Source: an uncultured Flavobacteriales bacterium
Lineage (GTDB): Bacteria; Bacteroidota; Bacteroidia; Flavobacteriales_D; Crocinitomicaceae
Assembly: GCA_913054135.1 (NCBI GenBank)
Contig: CAJXJK010000001.1
Coordinates: 62,001 to 126,000 of the forward strand
DNA length: 64,000 bases
Reading direction: 5' to 3'
Shown here piece by piece: positions 20,093-29,026 of this stretch. Each line of letters starts with the position of its first letter. Position 1 is the stretch's first letter. The notes below the pieces were generated by a model. It did no database searches, had not been told where the DNA came from, and was given only the letters and a program-made list of their open reading frames with translations. The translations under genes were made by a program, and so were the position numbers.

Positions 20093-21370
20093 ATGGCGGA
20101 AATAGTTAGAATGCCGAAATTATCTGATACAATGACCGAAGGTGTTGTTGCAGAATGGCATAAAAAAGTTGGAGACGCAGTTTCAGAAGGAGATTTACTA
20201 GCTGAAATTGAAACTGATAAGGCCACAATGGAATTTGAGTCATTTTATGACGGAGTTCTATTACACATTGGTGTAGACAAAGGTGATGCTGCTCCTGTAA
20301 ATGATATTCTTGCCATCATTGGTGAAAAAGGAGAAGATGTTAAAGCAATTATTGCTGAAGCAGGCTCTTCAGCCGAACCCGCTGTTGAAGAATCATCAAG
20401 AAAGAAAGCTGAAGTCGAACCAGCACCAGTAGCTGCACCAGTTACACCTACTCCTGCACCAGTTGCTGCTGAAGTAGTGGCTGAACCAGTAATTTCAAAT
20501 GGATCTTCAAATGGTGAAAGAATTTTTGCCTCTCCATTAGCAAAGAAAATGGCTGCTGAAAAAGGAATTAGTTTAAGTGCTATTTCAGGTTCAGGAGAAA
20601 ACAGCAGAATAGTAAAAAGAGATATTGAAAACTACCAACCTGCTGCTTCAGGCGGAGCTCAGGTAATATATGCTGCTCCGACAGGAACAGAATCATTTAC
20701 AGACGTGCCTAATTCTCAAATGAGAAAAGCAATTGCTAAAGCACTTTCTGCATCTAAATTTTCTGCTCCTCACTTCTATCTTAAAATGGAAGTTGATATG
20801 GATAATGCAATTGCAGCTAGAAAAGCTATCAATGAAGATGGATCTGTGAAGATTTCATTCAACGATATGGTAGTTAAAGCTGTTGCAGCCGCTCTAAGAA
20901 AAAATCCAAAAGTGAATGCTGACTGGATGGGAGATGCAATCAGATACAATGACCACATTCATGTTGGTGTTGCGGTTGCAGTTGAAGATGGATTAGTTGT
21001 TCCTGTTGTGAAATTTACAGATACTAAAGGAATGGCTCAAATTGGAGCTGAAATCAAAGATTTAGCATCTAGAGCAAAAGACAAAAAAATTCAACCAGAC
21101 GAAATGCAAGGTGGAACCTTCGCAGTATCGAACTTAGGAATGTATGGTATTGAAGATTTCACTTCTATTATCAACCCTCCTAACGGATGCATACTTTCTG
21201 TAGGGCAAATCAAATCAACTCCTGTTGTTAAAAACGGAGAGATTGTACCAGGAAATGTAATGAAACTGAGCTTATCTTGTGACCACAGGGTTGTTGACGG
21301 AGCTGTTGGCTCTGCATTTTTGAAAACCTTAAAAGAACTATTAGAGAATCCTGTAAAGATGATTGTCTAA
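20093..21370 (+). CDS. pdhC: Pyruvate dehydrogenase E2 (dihydrolipoamide acetyltransferase), single lipoyl domain
   Basis: Lipoyl motif ETDKATMEFES, peripheral-subunit-binding domain ASPLAKKMAAEKGISL, catalytic SCDHRVVDGAVG. Confidence 0.95.
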   Translation: MAEIVRMPKLSDTMTEGVVAEWHKKVGDAVSEGDLLAEIETDKATMEFESFYDGVLLHIGVDKGDAAPVNDILAIIGEKGEDVKAIIAEAGSSAEPAVEESSRKKAEVEPAPVAAPVTPTPAPVAAEVVAEPVISNGSSNGERIFASPLAKKMAAEKGISLSAISGSGENSRIVKRDIENYQPAASGGAQVIYAAPTGTESFTDVPNSQMRKAIAKALSASKFSAPHFYLKMEVDMDNAIAARKAINEDGSVKISFNDMVVKAVAAALRKNPKVNADWMGDAIRYNDHIHVGVAVAVEDGLVVPVVKFTDTKGMAQIGAEIKDLASRAKDKKIQPDEMQGGTFAVSNLGMYGIEDFTSIINPPNGCILSVGQIKSTPVVKNGEIVPGNVMKLSLSCDHRVVDGAVGSAFLKTLKELLENPVKMIV

Positions 21371-21386
21371 TTGAACTAAATAATTG

Positions 21387-21420
21387 AAAAAGGTCTTTCT
21401 TAGAAAGGCCTTTTTTTGTT
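21387..21420 (+). terminator. Rho-independent terminator after pdhC
   Basis: AAAAGGTCTTTCTTAGAAAGGCCTTTTTTT hairpin plus T-tract. Confidence 0.75.
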
Positions 21421-21425
21421 TTAGG

Positions 21426-22127
21426 ATGAAAAAATTTGCGATATATCTTGATGCAGCTATTAGTATGACAATGCCTTTGGTTGGAGCTGCCTTTTTCATT
21501 TGGCAAGACTCTACATTTTCAAACCACATATATTTGTTTTGCTGGTTGATGTTTGTGATCAATATTGGATTGACATTTGAAATCAACAAATTGTTCTCAA
21601 ATCCAAAATCTAGCTTGCTTTCCATCCTGCACTTTTTCATTTTACTCATCCTTGTGCTACTTGGACATCTTGAAATTCAAGAGTTCTTATTAGCCTCTAT
21701 AATTGGGGAATCTGTCGCGACATCCTTGGCCATTCTGTACTTTTTCATATTTAAGAAAGGTATTGATGGTAAGTCTGCCTGGAAATCGTTTGGTGCTTTT
21801 ACGGTCATTTTAATATCAATCTTTTTCATTGGTACCATTTACCCATTCTTTGGTGAATGGATTCTATTTATTCAGTCTTCAGATCCCGGAATTTTAATGT
21901 GGATAGCATTTGCTACCACTTTGACAATTGGGATTATGAGAAAAGCCAACACTCTTGGGGCAATAATGTTGAAGAAGAAAAAAGACCCTAACTACGATCA
22001 TGAAAAAGAAATACAAAAGGCAATGGATAGCAAAACTCCAATGCCTGACGAATCAAAAGTTATGCTCATTGGCTTAGGACTATGGTTCGTAGGCTTAGGT
22101 ATTCTCTTTGGCATCTATGCCAACTAG
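21426..22127 (+). CDS. Polytopic membrane protein of unknown function
   Basis: Several TM segments; ORF-track start at 21384 (TTG) lies in the terminator, so ATG 21426 preferred. Confidence 0.65.
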   Translation: MKKFAIYLDAAISMTMPLVGAAFFIWQDSTFSNHIYLFCWLMFVINIGLTFEINKLFSNPKSSLLSILHFFILLILVLLGHLEIQEFLLASIIGESVATSLAILYFFIFKKGIDGKSAWKSFGAFTVILISIFFIGTIYPFFGEWILFIQSSDPGILMWIAFATTLTIGIMRKANTLGAIMLKKKKDPNYDHEKEIQKAMDSKTPMPDESKVMLIGLGLWFVGLGILFGIYAN

Positions 22128-22440
22128 TCTGTGATCTTTCTAATCTCCGTTCTTCTATTTGCAGCTTTACCATTTTCAGTATCATTACTTCCTATTGGCG
22201 CAGTCTCACCAAATCCTATAGTCTCTAGTTGTGTTGATTGAATCCCTTGAGCAATTAAATATTGTTTAACTGCTTCAGCTCGAGCTAAAGAAAGTTCGGC
22301 ATTAGATTTTTCAGAGCCATCAGAATCTGTATGTCCTTCAATAGAAAACTTAGATTCAGATTCACCCTTTAAAAAGAGAACTAACTTGTCTAAAGCCTCA
22401 AATGATTCGGTCATTATCTCTGCAGAATTTGTCTCAAAAT
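22124..22440 (-). pseudogene. OmpA-family C-terminal peptidoglycan-binding domain; 3' half of a gene split by a frameshift (ORF-track fragment begins at ATG 22414, but the frame reads back to ~22440)
   Basis: Frame reads NLNFETNSAEIMTESFEALDKLVLFLKGESESKFSIEGHTDSDGSEKSNAELSLARAEAVKQYL...GFGETAPIG...NRRTEI, an OmpA domain whose first strand lies upstream of any start codon. Confidence 0.75.
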
Positions 22441-22794
22441 TTAAATTTCAAATTTTTCTCTTGCCTCATACAATACTTGAATTCGTACATGATTGTAAAT
22501 TTTTCGCCCTTCCAATTCTGGAATATTAAGGGGTGCTTCTTTTTTTATTTCTCCTTCTTCTTTTAATTGGATTGTATATGAACCGGGGGAAAGTATTAAA
22601 TCAAAACTTCCTTTTGAGCCAGTATTACCTGAATGCACCAAAGTGCCTTTATCGTTAAAAAGTAAAACTTCAATTTCAGAGACAGGAACTTCATCAAAAT
22701 CTGTTACCAAAATCTCAGCATCAAAAGTTTCTATACTGAATGCATTAACGAATAAACTACATGTTAAAAGGCCTGCGAATAATATCTTCTTCAT
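22441..22794 (-). pseudogene. Signal peptide plus N-terminal domain of the same OmpA-family protein, terminating prematurely at the frameshift
   Basis: MKKILFAGLLTCSLFVNA signal; ends ...YNHVRIQVLYEAREKFEI*, the usual linker just before an OmpA domain. Confidence 0.7.
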
Positions 22795-22795
22795 A

Positions 22796-22836
22796 ATTAT
22801 TGATTTGAATTTCTTTTGAATGTTCAAATCAATAAT
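22796..22836. repeat. 14-bp perfect inverted repeat abutting the start codon of the OmpA-family gene
   Basis: ATTATTGATTTGAA (22796-22809) / TTCAAATCAATAAT (22823-22836), 13-nt spacer; minus-strand ATG at 22794. Confidence 0.85.
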
Positions 22837-22844
22837 AAGTAACC

Positions 22845-23870
22845 CTAAATTTTATACTTCTCTTTATATTTTAGAATGGGCTGCTCTATTAAATGATAAG
22901 ACAAGACAGCCACTGCAAAGGTCAACAGGATGTTGTAAGGATAAGATTGAATCCACCATTTGAGTGATGGCCCAGTAGTTAAAAAGACTCCTTGAAAAAT
23001 GTAAATTCCGTAAGAAATTTGACCGATATAAAAAAGCGGTTTTAGTTCTAGCGCCTTGATCAAGAAACTTGATTGATTATGATAAATCCAAAGAAGAATA
23101 CAACTTACCCCTAGGGCCTGAAAAAAAGACACATACGTAAGCAAGTCAAAGGGAACATATAAAGGAGAAAGGAATAAAACCAAACCAATGATAAAAACAC
23201 CTAAGCTTGGCATAAACCGGACTGATTTATCTTTCAAGACAGCAATAATTGCACCCATAATAATGGGAGAAATAGCTGGTAAAAACCACCTATTGATATG
23301 ATAATCATTAGCTAAATCATTGCTTTGATTAAATATGAAAAGTGCAACACAAGATCCTACTATAACAAATGCAAGACCTAAGATTATTTTAGGATTTTTA
23401 ATAAATGCCAATACAAATGGCCAGGTAAAATAGAATTGCTCTTCAACGGCTAAAGACCATGTGTGAGCGAGTTCACCTGTGTAATTCGCTTTGGGAATAA
23501 AATTATTGATGTAAAAGAAAGAGTAAAATAATCCTACAACTGAAATTGGAATGAGATCTAAAAACATTAAGACTACGGCAAAGATCATCATCAATATAAG
23601 CGGAGGTAATAGCCTTAGAAACCTACGGACGAAAAAGAACTTTAGATTAATAGACCCGTTCCTCTTTTTCTCATCAAGAAGTAAGGATGTTATCAAAAAA
23701 CCAGAAATCACAAAAAACACCATCACCCCTGTGTCCCCAGATATGAGTGGCCAGAAACGTTCTAAAAAAAATTCACTCTTAGGCAATGACCACCTCAAGC
23801 CCAAATGGGCAAGTAACACCATGAAAATTGAAATTGCCCTCAGGCCGTTCAAGCCTTTAATGTAATTCAT
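22845..23870 (-). CDS. Acyltransferase 3 family membrane protein (OafA/YrhL-like)
   Basis: YIKGLNGLRAISIFMVLLAHLG, GVMVFFVISGFLITSLLLDE, HTWSLAVEEQFYFTWPF. Confidence 0.93.
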   Translation of the reverse strand: MNYIKGLNGLRAISIFMVLLAHLGLRWSLPKSEFFLERFWPLISGDTGVMVFFVISGFLITSLLLDEKKRNGSINLKFFFVRRFLRLLPPLILMMIFAVVLMFLDLIPISVVGLFYSFFYINNFIPKANYTGELAHTWSLAVEEQFYFTWPFVLAFIKNPKIILGLAFVIVGSCVALFIFNQSNDLANDYHINRWFLPAISPIIMGAIIAVLKDKSVRFMPSLGVFIIGLVLFLSPLYVPFDLLTYVSFFQALGVSCILLWIYHNQSSFLIKALELKPLFYIGQISYGIYIFQGVFLTTGPSLKWWIQSYPYNILLTFAVAVLSYHLIEQPILKYKEKYKI

Positions 23871-25314
23871 CTTTTTTCTTTAAGATGAGACAAAGCCAAT
23901 CGTCATATACTACCTCAAATCCCTTTAAAAGTTTGAGTTCGTCATAGCTCACATACACTTCGGCCGTAACGCCATTTCTAATCCAAACTATAGCGTCAGA
24001 TGAAGTGAGTTCATAAAACAACACATCCATTTCTTCTTTATAGGTTGGATTACTTTCTTGGCTGTATAAGTTCGTTTTTTCAGGCAATAAGAAGGTATTT
24101 ACCTCTGCTTCAGAAAAGTACTGAATAGGTCCTTGGTCATTGCAATAAATTCTATCGGCTGAAATATTTGTCAGATGAGAAGTGAATTTAAACGCTCTCC
24201 AGTCTTTAGAGTTATAGCCAACTCCGTTTTCTTTTAAATTCAAATTAGAAATAATGGTTAATCCAAAACAGAGAATTAACACCTTGGGTAAAATGAACTT
24301 CATGCGTGCCTTAAACTTATCGCTCGTTAGAACAGATGACTGCGCAACTGCTGCTAAAGCAATAAGATTCAGATAAAGTGGAAAAGATGTTCTCAATTCG
24401 AAAGGGATACTCGCATCAATGAAGGCCGAACTCAAAAACAAAAACACAATGTAAGCATAGAAATGAATGACCAAAAACCAATCAAGCAATGACATCAACA
24501 CCTTGTCTTTCCAAATTTTAAAGAGGTATAGTAAGGGTAAAACAAATAGTATCCCTCCTAAAAAAATTGATAAATATGGATGAATATCTGATGTCAACAA
24601 ACCGCCTAAACTCTCTAAGAAATTTAAGAAATCATTAGCATTTGGTAAATGAGCCATGAACGGTCGAGCTGTGTTACCTAGTTTAAAAGTTCCCAGTAAG
24701 GTCCATCCAACAATAGTTAATAGGCCAACCATTAAAGAAAGAACAGCCCGTGGCTTTCTATTGATAAAGAGATAGGCTAAAAACAAAGAGCCCGCCGAAA
24801 CAAAACCTACCATTCTTGTTAAACATAGCAGCACAAGCAAGAAGGTTATTGGCCAAATTGGATTAGGTCTCTTTTCTTTAGCAAGAAACCACAAAAGCAT
24901 AAGAAATAATAATCCGAATAAACTTTCTGTCCATAAGCAGTAATAGTTTGTAATTACAAAAAACAGCCCAAAGAAGATGATGAAATATTTGGGAGCACCA
25001 ATCTCTTTTAAATATCTTCTGAATACAACTACACTTCCGCCAAAAAGTAATAATTGAAGAAATAACAGCCCTTTTGGAGCAAGAGCAAAAAGAGCGGCAA
25101 TTACTGGATACAATGGAAAACGGTGAGCTGCAAACTCTAATCCTTCAGGGCCCGAATGAAGGTAGGCTCCCTTACTTAACAGATTATCTCCTGCTTGTAA
25201 AAATGAGACTGAATCAAAAGTGGTACCGGGTCCAAAAGGGTATAAAACAAAAAAGAACCACCCAAAAATCAGGAATTCTAATCCCCAATTTTTAAGTAGT
25301 TCTTTAAATTTCAT
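23857..25314 (-). CDS. Polytopic glycosyltransferase-like (GT-C/ArnT-type) membrane protein
   Basis: ~10 TM segments, N-terminal short cytosolic then large loop (HSGPEGLEFAAHRFPLYPVIAALFA). Confidence 0.6.
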   Translation of the reverse strand: MKFKELLKNWGLEFLIFGWFFFVLYPFGPGTTFDSVSFLQAGDNLLSKGAYLHSGPEGLEFAAHRFPLYPVIAALFALAPKGLLFLQLLLFGGSVVVFRRYLKEIGAPKYFIIFFGLFFVITNYYCLWTESLFGLLFLMLLWFLAKEKRPNPIWPITFLLVLLCLTRMVGFVSAGSLFLAYLFINRKPRAVLSLMVGLLTIVGWTLLGTFKLGNTARPFMAHLPNANDFLNFLESLGGLLTSDIHPYLSIFLGGILFVLPLLYLFKIWKDKVLMSLLDWFLVIHFYAYIVFLFLSSAFIDASIPFELRTSFPLYLNLIALAAVAQSSVLTSDKFKARMKFILPKVLILCFGLTIISNLNLKENGVGYNSKDWRAFKFTSHLTNISADRIYCNDQGPIQYFSEAEVNTFLLPEKTNLYSQESNPTYKEEMDVLFYELTSSDAIVWIRNGVTAEVYVSYDELKLLKGFEVVYDDWLCLILKKKDELH

Positions 25315-25347
25315 TGTTCAATTTAAGAATTGTATTTGAAACAATTC

Positions 25348-26238
25348 CTAAGCTGTCTCTAAAGCAGCACTTTCGGTTGGGAAAGCTCTGTCTACTTTTT
25401 TAAATAGTCCTTGTAAAACTTTACCGGGCCCAACTTCTGTCACTGAAGAACACCCGTCTGCAATCATTTGTTGCATAGTTTGTGTCCATCTAACAGGTGC
25501 AGTTAATTGCGCCACTAAATTATTTTTAATTTCTGCAGGATCTAAAACCGCAGATGCCGTCACGTTTTGGTAAACCGGGCAAGTAGGAGTTGAGAATTCT
25601 GTTGCTTCAATTGCAGCAGCTAATTCTGCTCTTGCTGGCTCCATTAAAGGAGAGTGAAATGCTCCACCTACTGGTAATTTCAAAGCTCTTCTTGCTCCTT
25701 TTTCTAATAAGATTTCACATGCCTTGTCAATTGCCGGAACTGAACCTGAGATTACTAATTGACCAGGGCAGTTGTAATTTGCTGCTACCACTACTCCATC
25801 AATACTATCACAAACTTCTTCTACAACAGCATCTTCTAAGCTCAAGATCGCAGCCATTGTTGAAGGCTCTGCTTCACAAGCTTTTTGCATTGCTAACGCT
25901 CTTTGTGAAACTAATTTGAGTCCATCTTCAAAAGACAAGACACCATTTGCTACTAGTGCAGAAAGTTCACCTAAAGAGTGACCAGCAACCATTTCAGGTT
26001 TAAAGTCATCTCCTAATACCTTTGATAAAATAACTGAATGCAAAAAGATTGCAGGTTGAGTTACTTTCGTTTGTTTTAATTCTTCATCTGTTCCTGAGAA
26101 CATGATATCCGTTATACGGAATCCTAATATATCGTTTGCCTTTTCAAAAAGGTCTTTTGCTAAATCTGAATTGTCATAAAGGTCTTTACCCATTCCTACG
26201 AACTGAGCTCCTTGACCTGGAAAAACGTATGCTTTCAT
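25348..26238 (-). CDS. fabD: Malonyl CoA-acyl carrier protein transacylase
   Basis: YVFPGQGAQFVGMGKDLY, VAGHSLGELSALVANG, GAFHSPLM; start corrected to ATG 26238 because the longer ORF reads through the terminator at 26279-26310. Confidence 0.95.
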   Translation of the reverse strand: MKAYVFPGQGAQFVGMGKDLYDNSDLAKDLFEKANDILGFRITDIMFSGTDEELKQTKVTQPAIFLHSVILSKVLGDDFKPEMVAGHSLGELSALVANGVLSFEDGLKLVSQRALAMQKACEAEPSTMAAILSLEDAVVEEVCDSIDGVVVAANYNCPGQLVISGSVPAIDKACEILLEKGARRALKLPVGGAFHSPLMEPARAELAAAIEATEFSTPTCPVYQNVTASAVLDPAEIKNNLVAQLTAPVRWTQTMQQMIADGCSSVTEVGPGKVLQGLFKKVDRAFPTESAALETA

Positions 26239-26278
26239 ATTGAATCTTTTCTTTGGATTTTGTTGGAACAAATTTAAT

Positions 26279-26310
26279 AAAAAACCCCTCACTCAGAAGA
26301 GTAAGGGGTC
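26279..26310 (-). terminator. Rho-independent terminator of gene 26376-27392
   Basis: ACCCCTTACTC...GAGTGAGGGGTTTTTT-type hairpin on minus strand. Confidence 0.8.
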
Positions 26311-26375
26311 AACATGAAAAAATAGCTACTTAACTATTTTTAAATTAGGTGTAATCAGCACCCATGAAAAAGCGT

Positions 26376-27392
26376 TTATTCAACAATTAATTTTTCCATA
26401 ATTTTTTCGTTCCCGTGATCAACTTGAACCACATACACTCCTTTTTGCCACTTTGCAACATCAATTGTATGATTGAATTGACCTTTGAAATCACCTAAAT
26501 CCCTTTTAGCAACCGTTCTGCCTCTCATATCAGTAATATTTATAGATGTCGGAGCTTTCTCAGCAAAAGTTAAATCTAACTGAGAAGTTGTCGTTGCTGG
26601 GTTTGGATACAATTTAAACATTGGCACCTCTTTATCTTCATCATTCACAACCATTCCTTTTTGTGAAGGGCTGTTCGCCGGATCAGATACAATTACCATT
26701 GTAAAATCTTCACTTTCTCCCCAAACAGCAACTTCCATATGATGATTATGTCCGTTCACTTCATGGTGAAAGTCGGCATCAGTTGCATCAATTGATTCCC
26801 ACTCCATGTTTCCATCTCTACCATCCATCTTTTCTTCAGAAATAACCATCTTTTTAATGAAAACTTGGTTTGAATCTCCTTCATGTCCTTCCATTGCCGC
26901 AGCAATAATACTATCAATGTTTATATCCTCTAAAAGACCTTGAACATCAACATTCACATTTATATCTTCTTCACCATCTTCTGAAGTTTTTATAATCTTC
27001 TTTTCTATTCTGATTTCTTGTCCTTCACCATTAGATGTTGCTTGAATATCTTCATCATCAATCTCTATAAATACCATTTCTCCTTCATAATCTCCATGAG
27101 GATGGTCGTTTGAAAATGTAAATGAATTCTCTCCCATATTTGAAAAATCAATAATGCTTATTTGTTCATCATTATCAAAACCCAACTGCGCTAAATAATC
27201 GTTTGGTGAAAAAGTAGAGTTTGCGCTCAATGTTGTGTCATAAGTTGTCATTTGACCGTCAACCATTCTTATCACTTCATAATTCTTCATTGAGGGTGCA
27301 TCCGGATTCGTGTCTGAAGTAAATGAATAAACTCCAGCAGCCAAACCAGTCATGGCTACCCCTCCTATAATAAGTCCTTTTAAATTTTTCAT
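26376..27392 (-). CDS. Acidic T9SS type A-sorted protein of unknown function
   Basis: Signal peptide, Asp/Glu-rich middle, C-terminal FKLYPNPATTTSQLDLTF...ITDMRGRTVAK...KGVYVVQVDHGNEKIMEKLIVE. Confidence 0.75.
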   Translation of the reverse strand: MKNLKGLIIGGVAMTGLAAGVYSFTSDTNPDAPSMKNYEVIRMVDGQMTTYDTTLSANSTFSPNDYLAQLGFDNDEQISIIDFSNMGENSFTFSNDHPHGDYEGEMVFIEIDDEDIQATSNGEGQEIRIEKKIIKTSEDGEEDINVNVDVQGLLEDINIDSIIAAAMEGHEGDSNQVFIKKMVISEEKMDGRDGNMEWESIDATDADFHHEVNGHNHHMEVAVWGESEDFTMVIVSDPANSPSQKGMVVNDEDKEVPMFKLYPNPATTTSQLDLTFAEKAPTSINITDMRGRTVAKRDLGDFKGQFNHTIDVAKWQKGVYVVQVDHGNEKIMEKLIVE

Positions 27393-27444
27393 AATTCTCT
27401 TTTTTTGTTTGAGACAAAGTTAGATTGAACCCAAGCGCAATTAA

Positions 27445-27483
27445 GTTAAAGCGAAGCAAAAGTCAGGTTAAAAAAGGTTAAAG
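27445..27483. promoter_or_regulatory. Candidate response-regulator binding region: GTTAA direct repeats
   Basis: GTTAAA-like elements at 27445, 27467 and 27477 (spacing 22 and 10 bp) between the divergent T9SS gene and the HK/RR operon. Confidence 0.35.
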
Positions 27484-27484
27484 T

Positions 27485-27516
27485 TTTGGGCAGTGCGTAT
27501 ATTGCCTCTACATTTG
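27485..27516 (+). promoter_or_regulatory. Candidate Bacteroidota promoter for HK/RR operon (TTTG-N20-TACATTTG)
   Basis: Matches published TTTG/TAnnTTTG consensus; -7 box ends 5 nt before ATG 27521. Confidence 0.45.
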
Positions 27517-27520
27517 AAAC

Positions 27521-29026
27521 ATGTCTAAAAGAAGTGTCCCTATATTAATAAGTATCATGAGCCTAGCTCTGATTGGTATATTAGTGATTCAATATAAATG
27601 GATTGACACAACAATCACTGAAAAGAAAAAACTCATTGACAATAATGTCATGCTTGCCGTTTCAAATGTTGAACAACAGCTTAATGACCACAGAGCTATG
27701 ACTTTTATTTCGGGCTCTGAGATTAATGATTTTGATTTTGAATCCATCACAACAGATGTTGACACAATCATTAGGCACCAAGGGTTTCAAGATGACTCTT
27801 CAGCTAATGTCGAAATTAAAGTGATGAGTTCATTTCATTCCTCATCTGATAGTGGTGAATCGCATGAAATGATTGTTCAAAATAACGCTAACCAGATTAT
27901 ACAGATTGATTCAGACAGCATGAATCTTACGAATTGGATTGATGAAATTGGTCAAATTGAGTCTCTAGTGAACAGAATGAAAATTGAAATTCATTCTGGA
28001 GAAGATGACCTTAGATTGGATAGCGCTAGAGTAAGAGATTTACTAGAGAAAGAATTAGCTGCAAATGAATTAGGTGAAATACTTGATTGGGCAATTTATG
28101 ATGAAGAGGAAGATACCTTTATCGTTTACCAGCAGAAAAAGTTAAAGCTCGAATACAACATCCCATTATTCACAACAGATGTTATGCACCCAGGCAGATA
28201 CGAGCTCCGTTTAAATTTGAATAAATCAGATTTAGTTTTAAAGGAAATTTGGGGCATGATATTGCTATCATTTATATTCATCTTAATCATCACGATTGTT
28301 TTTGCCTACAGCATTAAATTGGTCATTAAACACAAAAAGATCTCACAAATCAAATCTGACTTTATCAATAATATGACCCATGAATTCAAGACACCTTTAG
28401 CATCTATCTCTTTAGCAGCTGATTCATTATTGCATCCTAACACAAATGTTAACAGAGAATCTTTGGAGAAATATGTTGGCATAATTCAAGACGAAAAGAC
28501 AAAATTAAACTCACATGTTGAGCGAATTTTAGAGGTGGCTTCTTTGAATAAAGATGCTTTGGATATAGCGTTAAATGAAGTTGACACCTCAGCTGCAATA
28601 GCATCTTCTTTATCTAAACTGAAATTGATGATTGAAAAGAATGGTGCTCAAATCAGCACGAACTTGCAATCGACATCAAAAGCCTCAGCTAATATCTTTC
28701 ATCTTGAAAATGTCTTCATCAACTTAATAGAAAACGGAATTAAGTATTCTCAAGAACCAGCTCAAATCAGCATCAGCACAAAAGAAAACAAAGAATACAT
28801 CATCATCTCAATTGAAGATCGTGGCATTGGAATGGACTCGAAACAACTTTCAAAAGTATTTGATAATTTTTACCGAGCACAAACAGGCAATGTTCATGAC
28901 ACTAAAGGATTTGGGCTTGGCCTCTCTTACTCAAAGCTTGTTATTGAAAAGATGGGTGGATTCATTCACTTAGAATCTGATTTAGGGAAAGGAACCAAAG
29001 CAATCATCAAACTAAAAAGATCATGA
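27521..29026 (+). CDS. Sensor histidine kinase (two TM, periplasmic sensor)
   Basis: HisKA box NNMTHEFKTPLASISLAADSL, N box NLIENGIKYS, G boxes DRGIGMD and GFGLGLSYSK. Confidence 0.93.
   Translation: MSKRSVPILISIMSLALIGILVIQYKWIDTTITEKKKLIDNNVMLAVSNVEQQLNDHRAMTFISGSEINDFDFESITTDVDTIIRHQGFQDDSSANVEIKVMSSFHSSSDSGESHEMIVQNNANQIIQIDSDSMNLTNWIDEIGQIESLVNRMKIEIHSGEDDLRLDSARVRDLLEKELAANELGEILDWAIYDEEEDTFIVYQQKKLKLEYNIPLFTTDVMHPGRYELRLNLNKSDLVLKEIWGMILLSFIFILIITIVFAYSIKLVIKHKKISQIKSDFINNMTHEFKTPLASISLAADSLLHPNTNVNRESLEKYVGIIQDEKTKLNSHVERILEVASLNKDALDIALNEVDTSAAIASSLSKLKLMIEKNGAQISTNLQSTSKASANIFHLENVFINLIENGIKYSQEPAQISISTKENKEYIIISIEDRGIGMDSKQLSKVFDNFYRAQTGNVHDTKGFGLGLSYSKLVIEKMGGFIHLESDLGKGTKAIIKLKRS

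Noticed and set aside
22425-22445. Programmed -1 frameshifting in the OmpA-family gene
   Set aside because: No X_XXY_YYZ slippery heptamer in the zero frame at the junction; indel or sequencing error is simpler.
25590-25919. 109-aa plus-strand ORF opposite fabD
   Set aside because: Leu/Gln-rich antisense shadow of a highly conserved gene.
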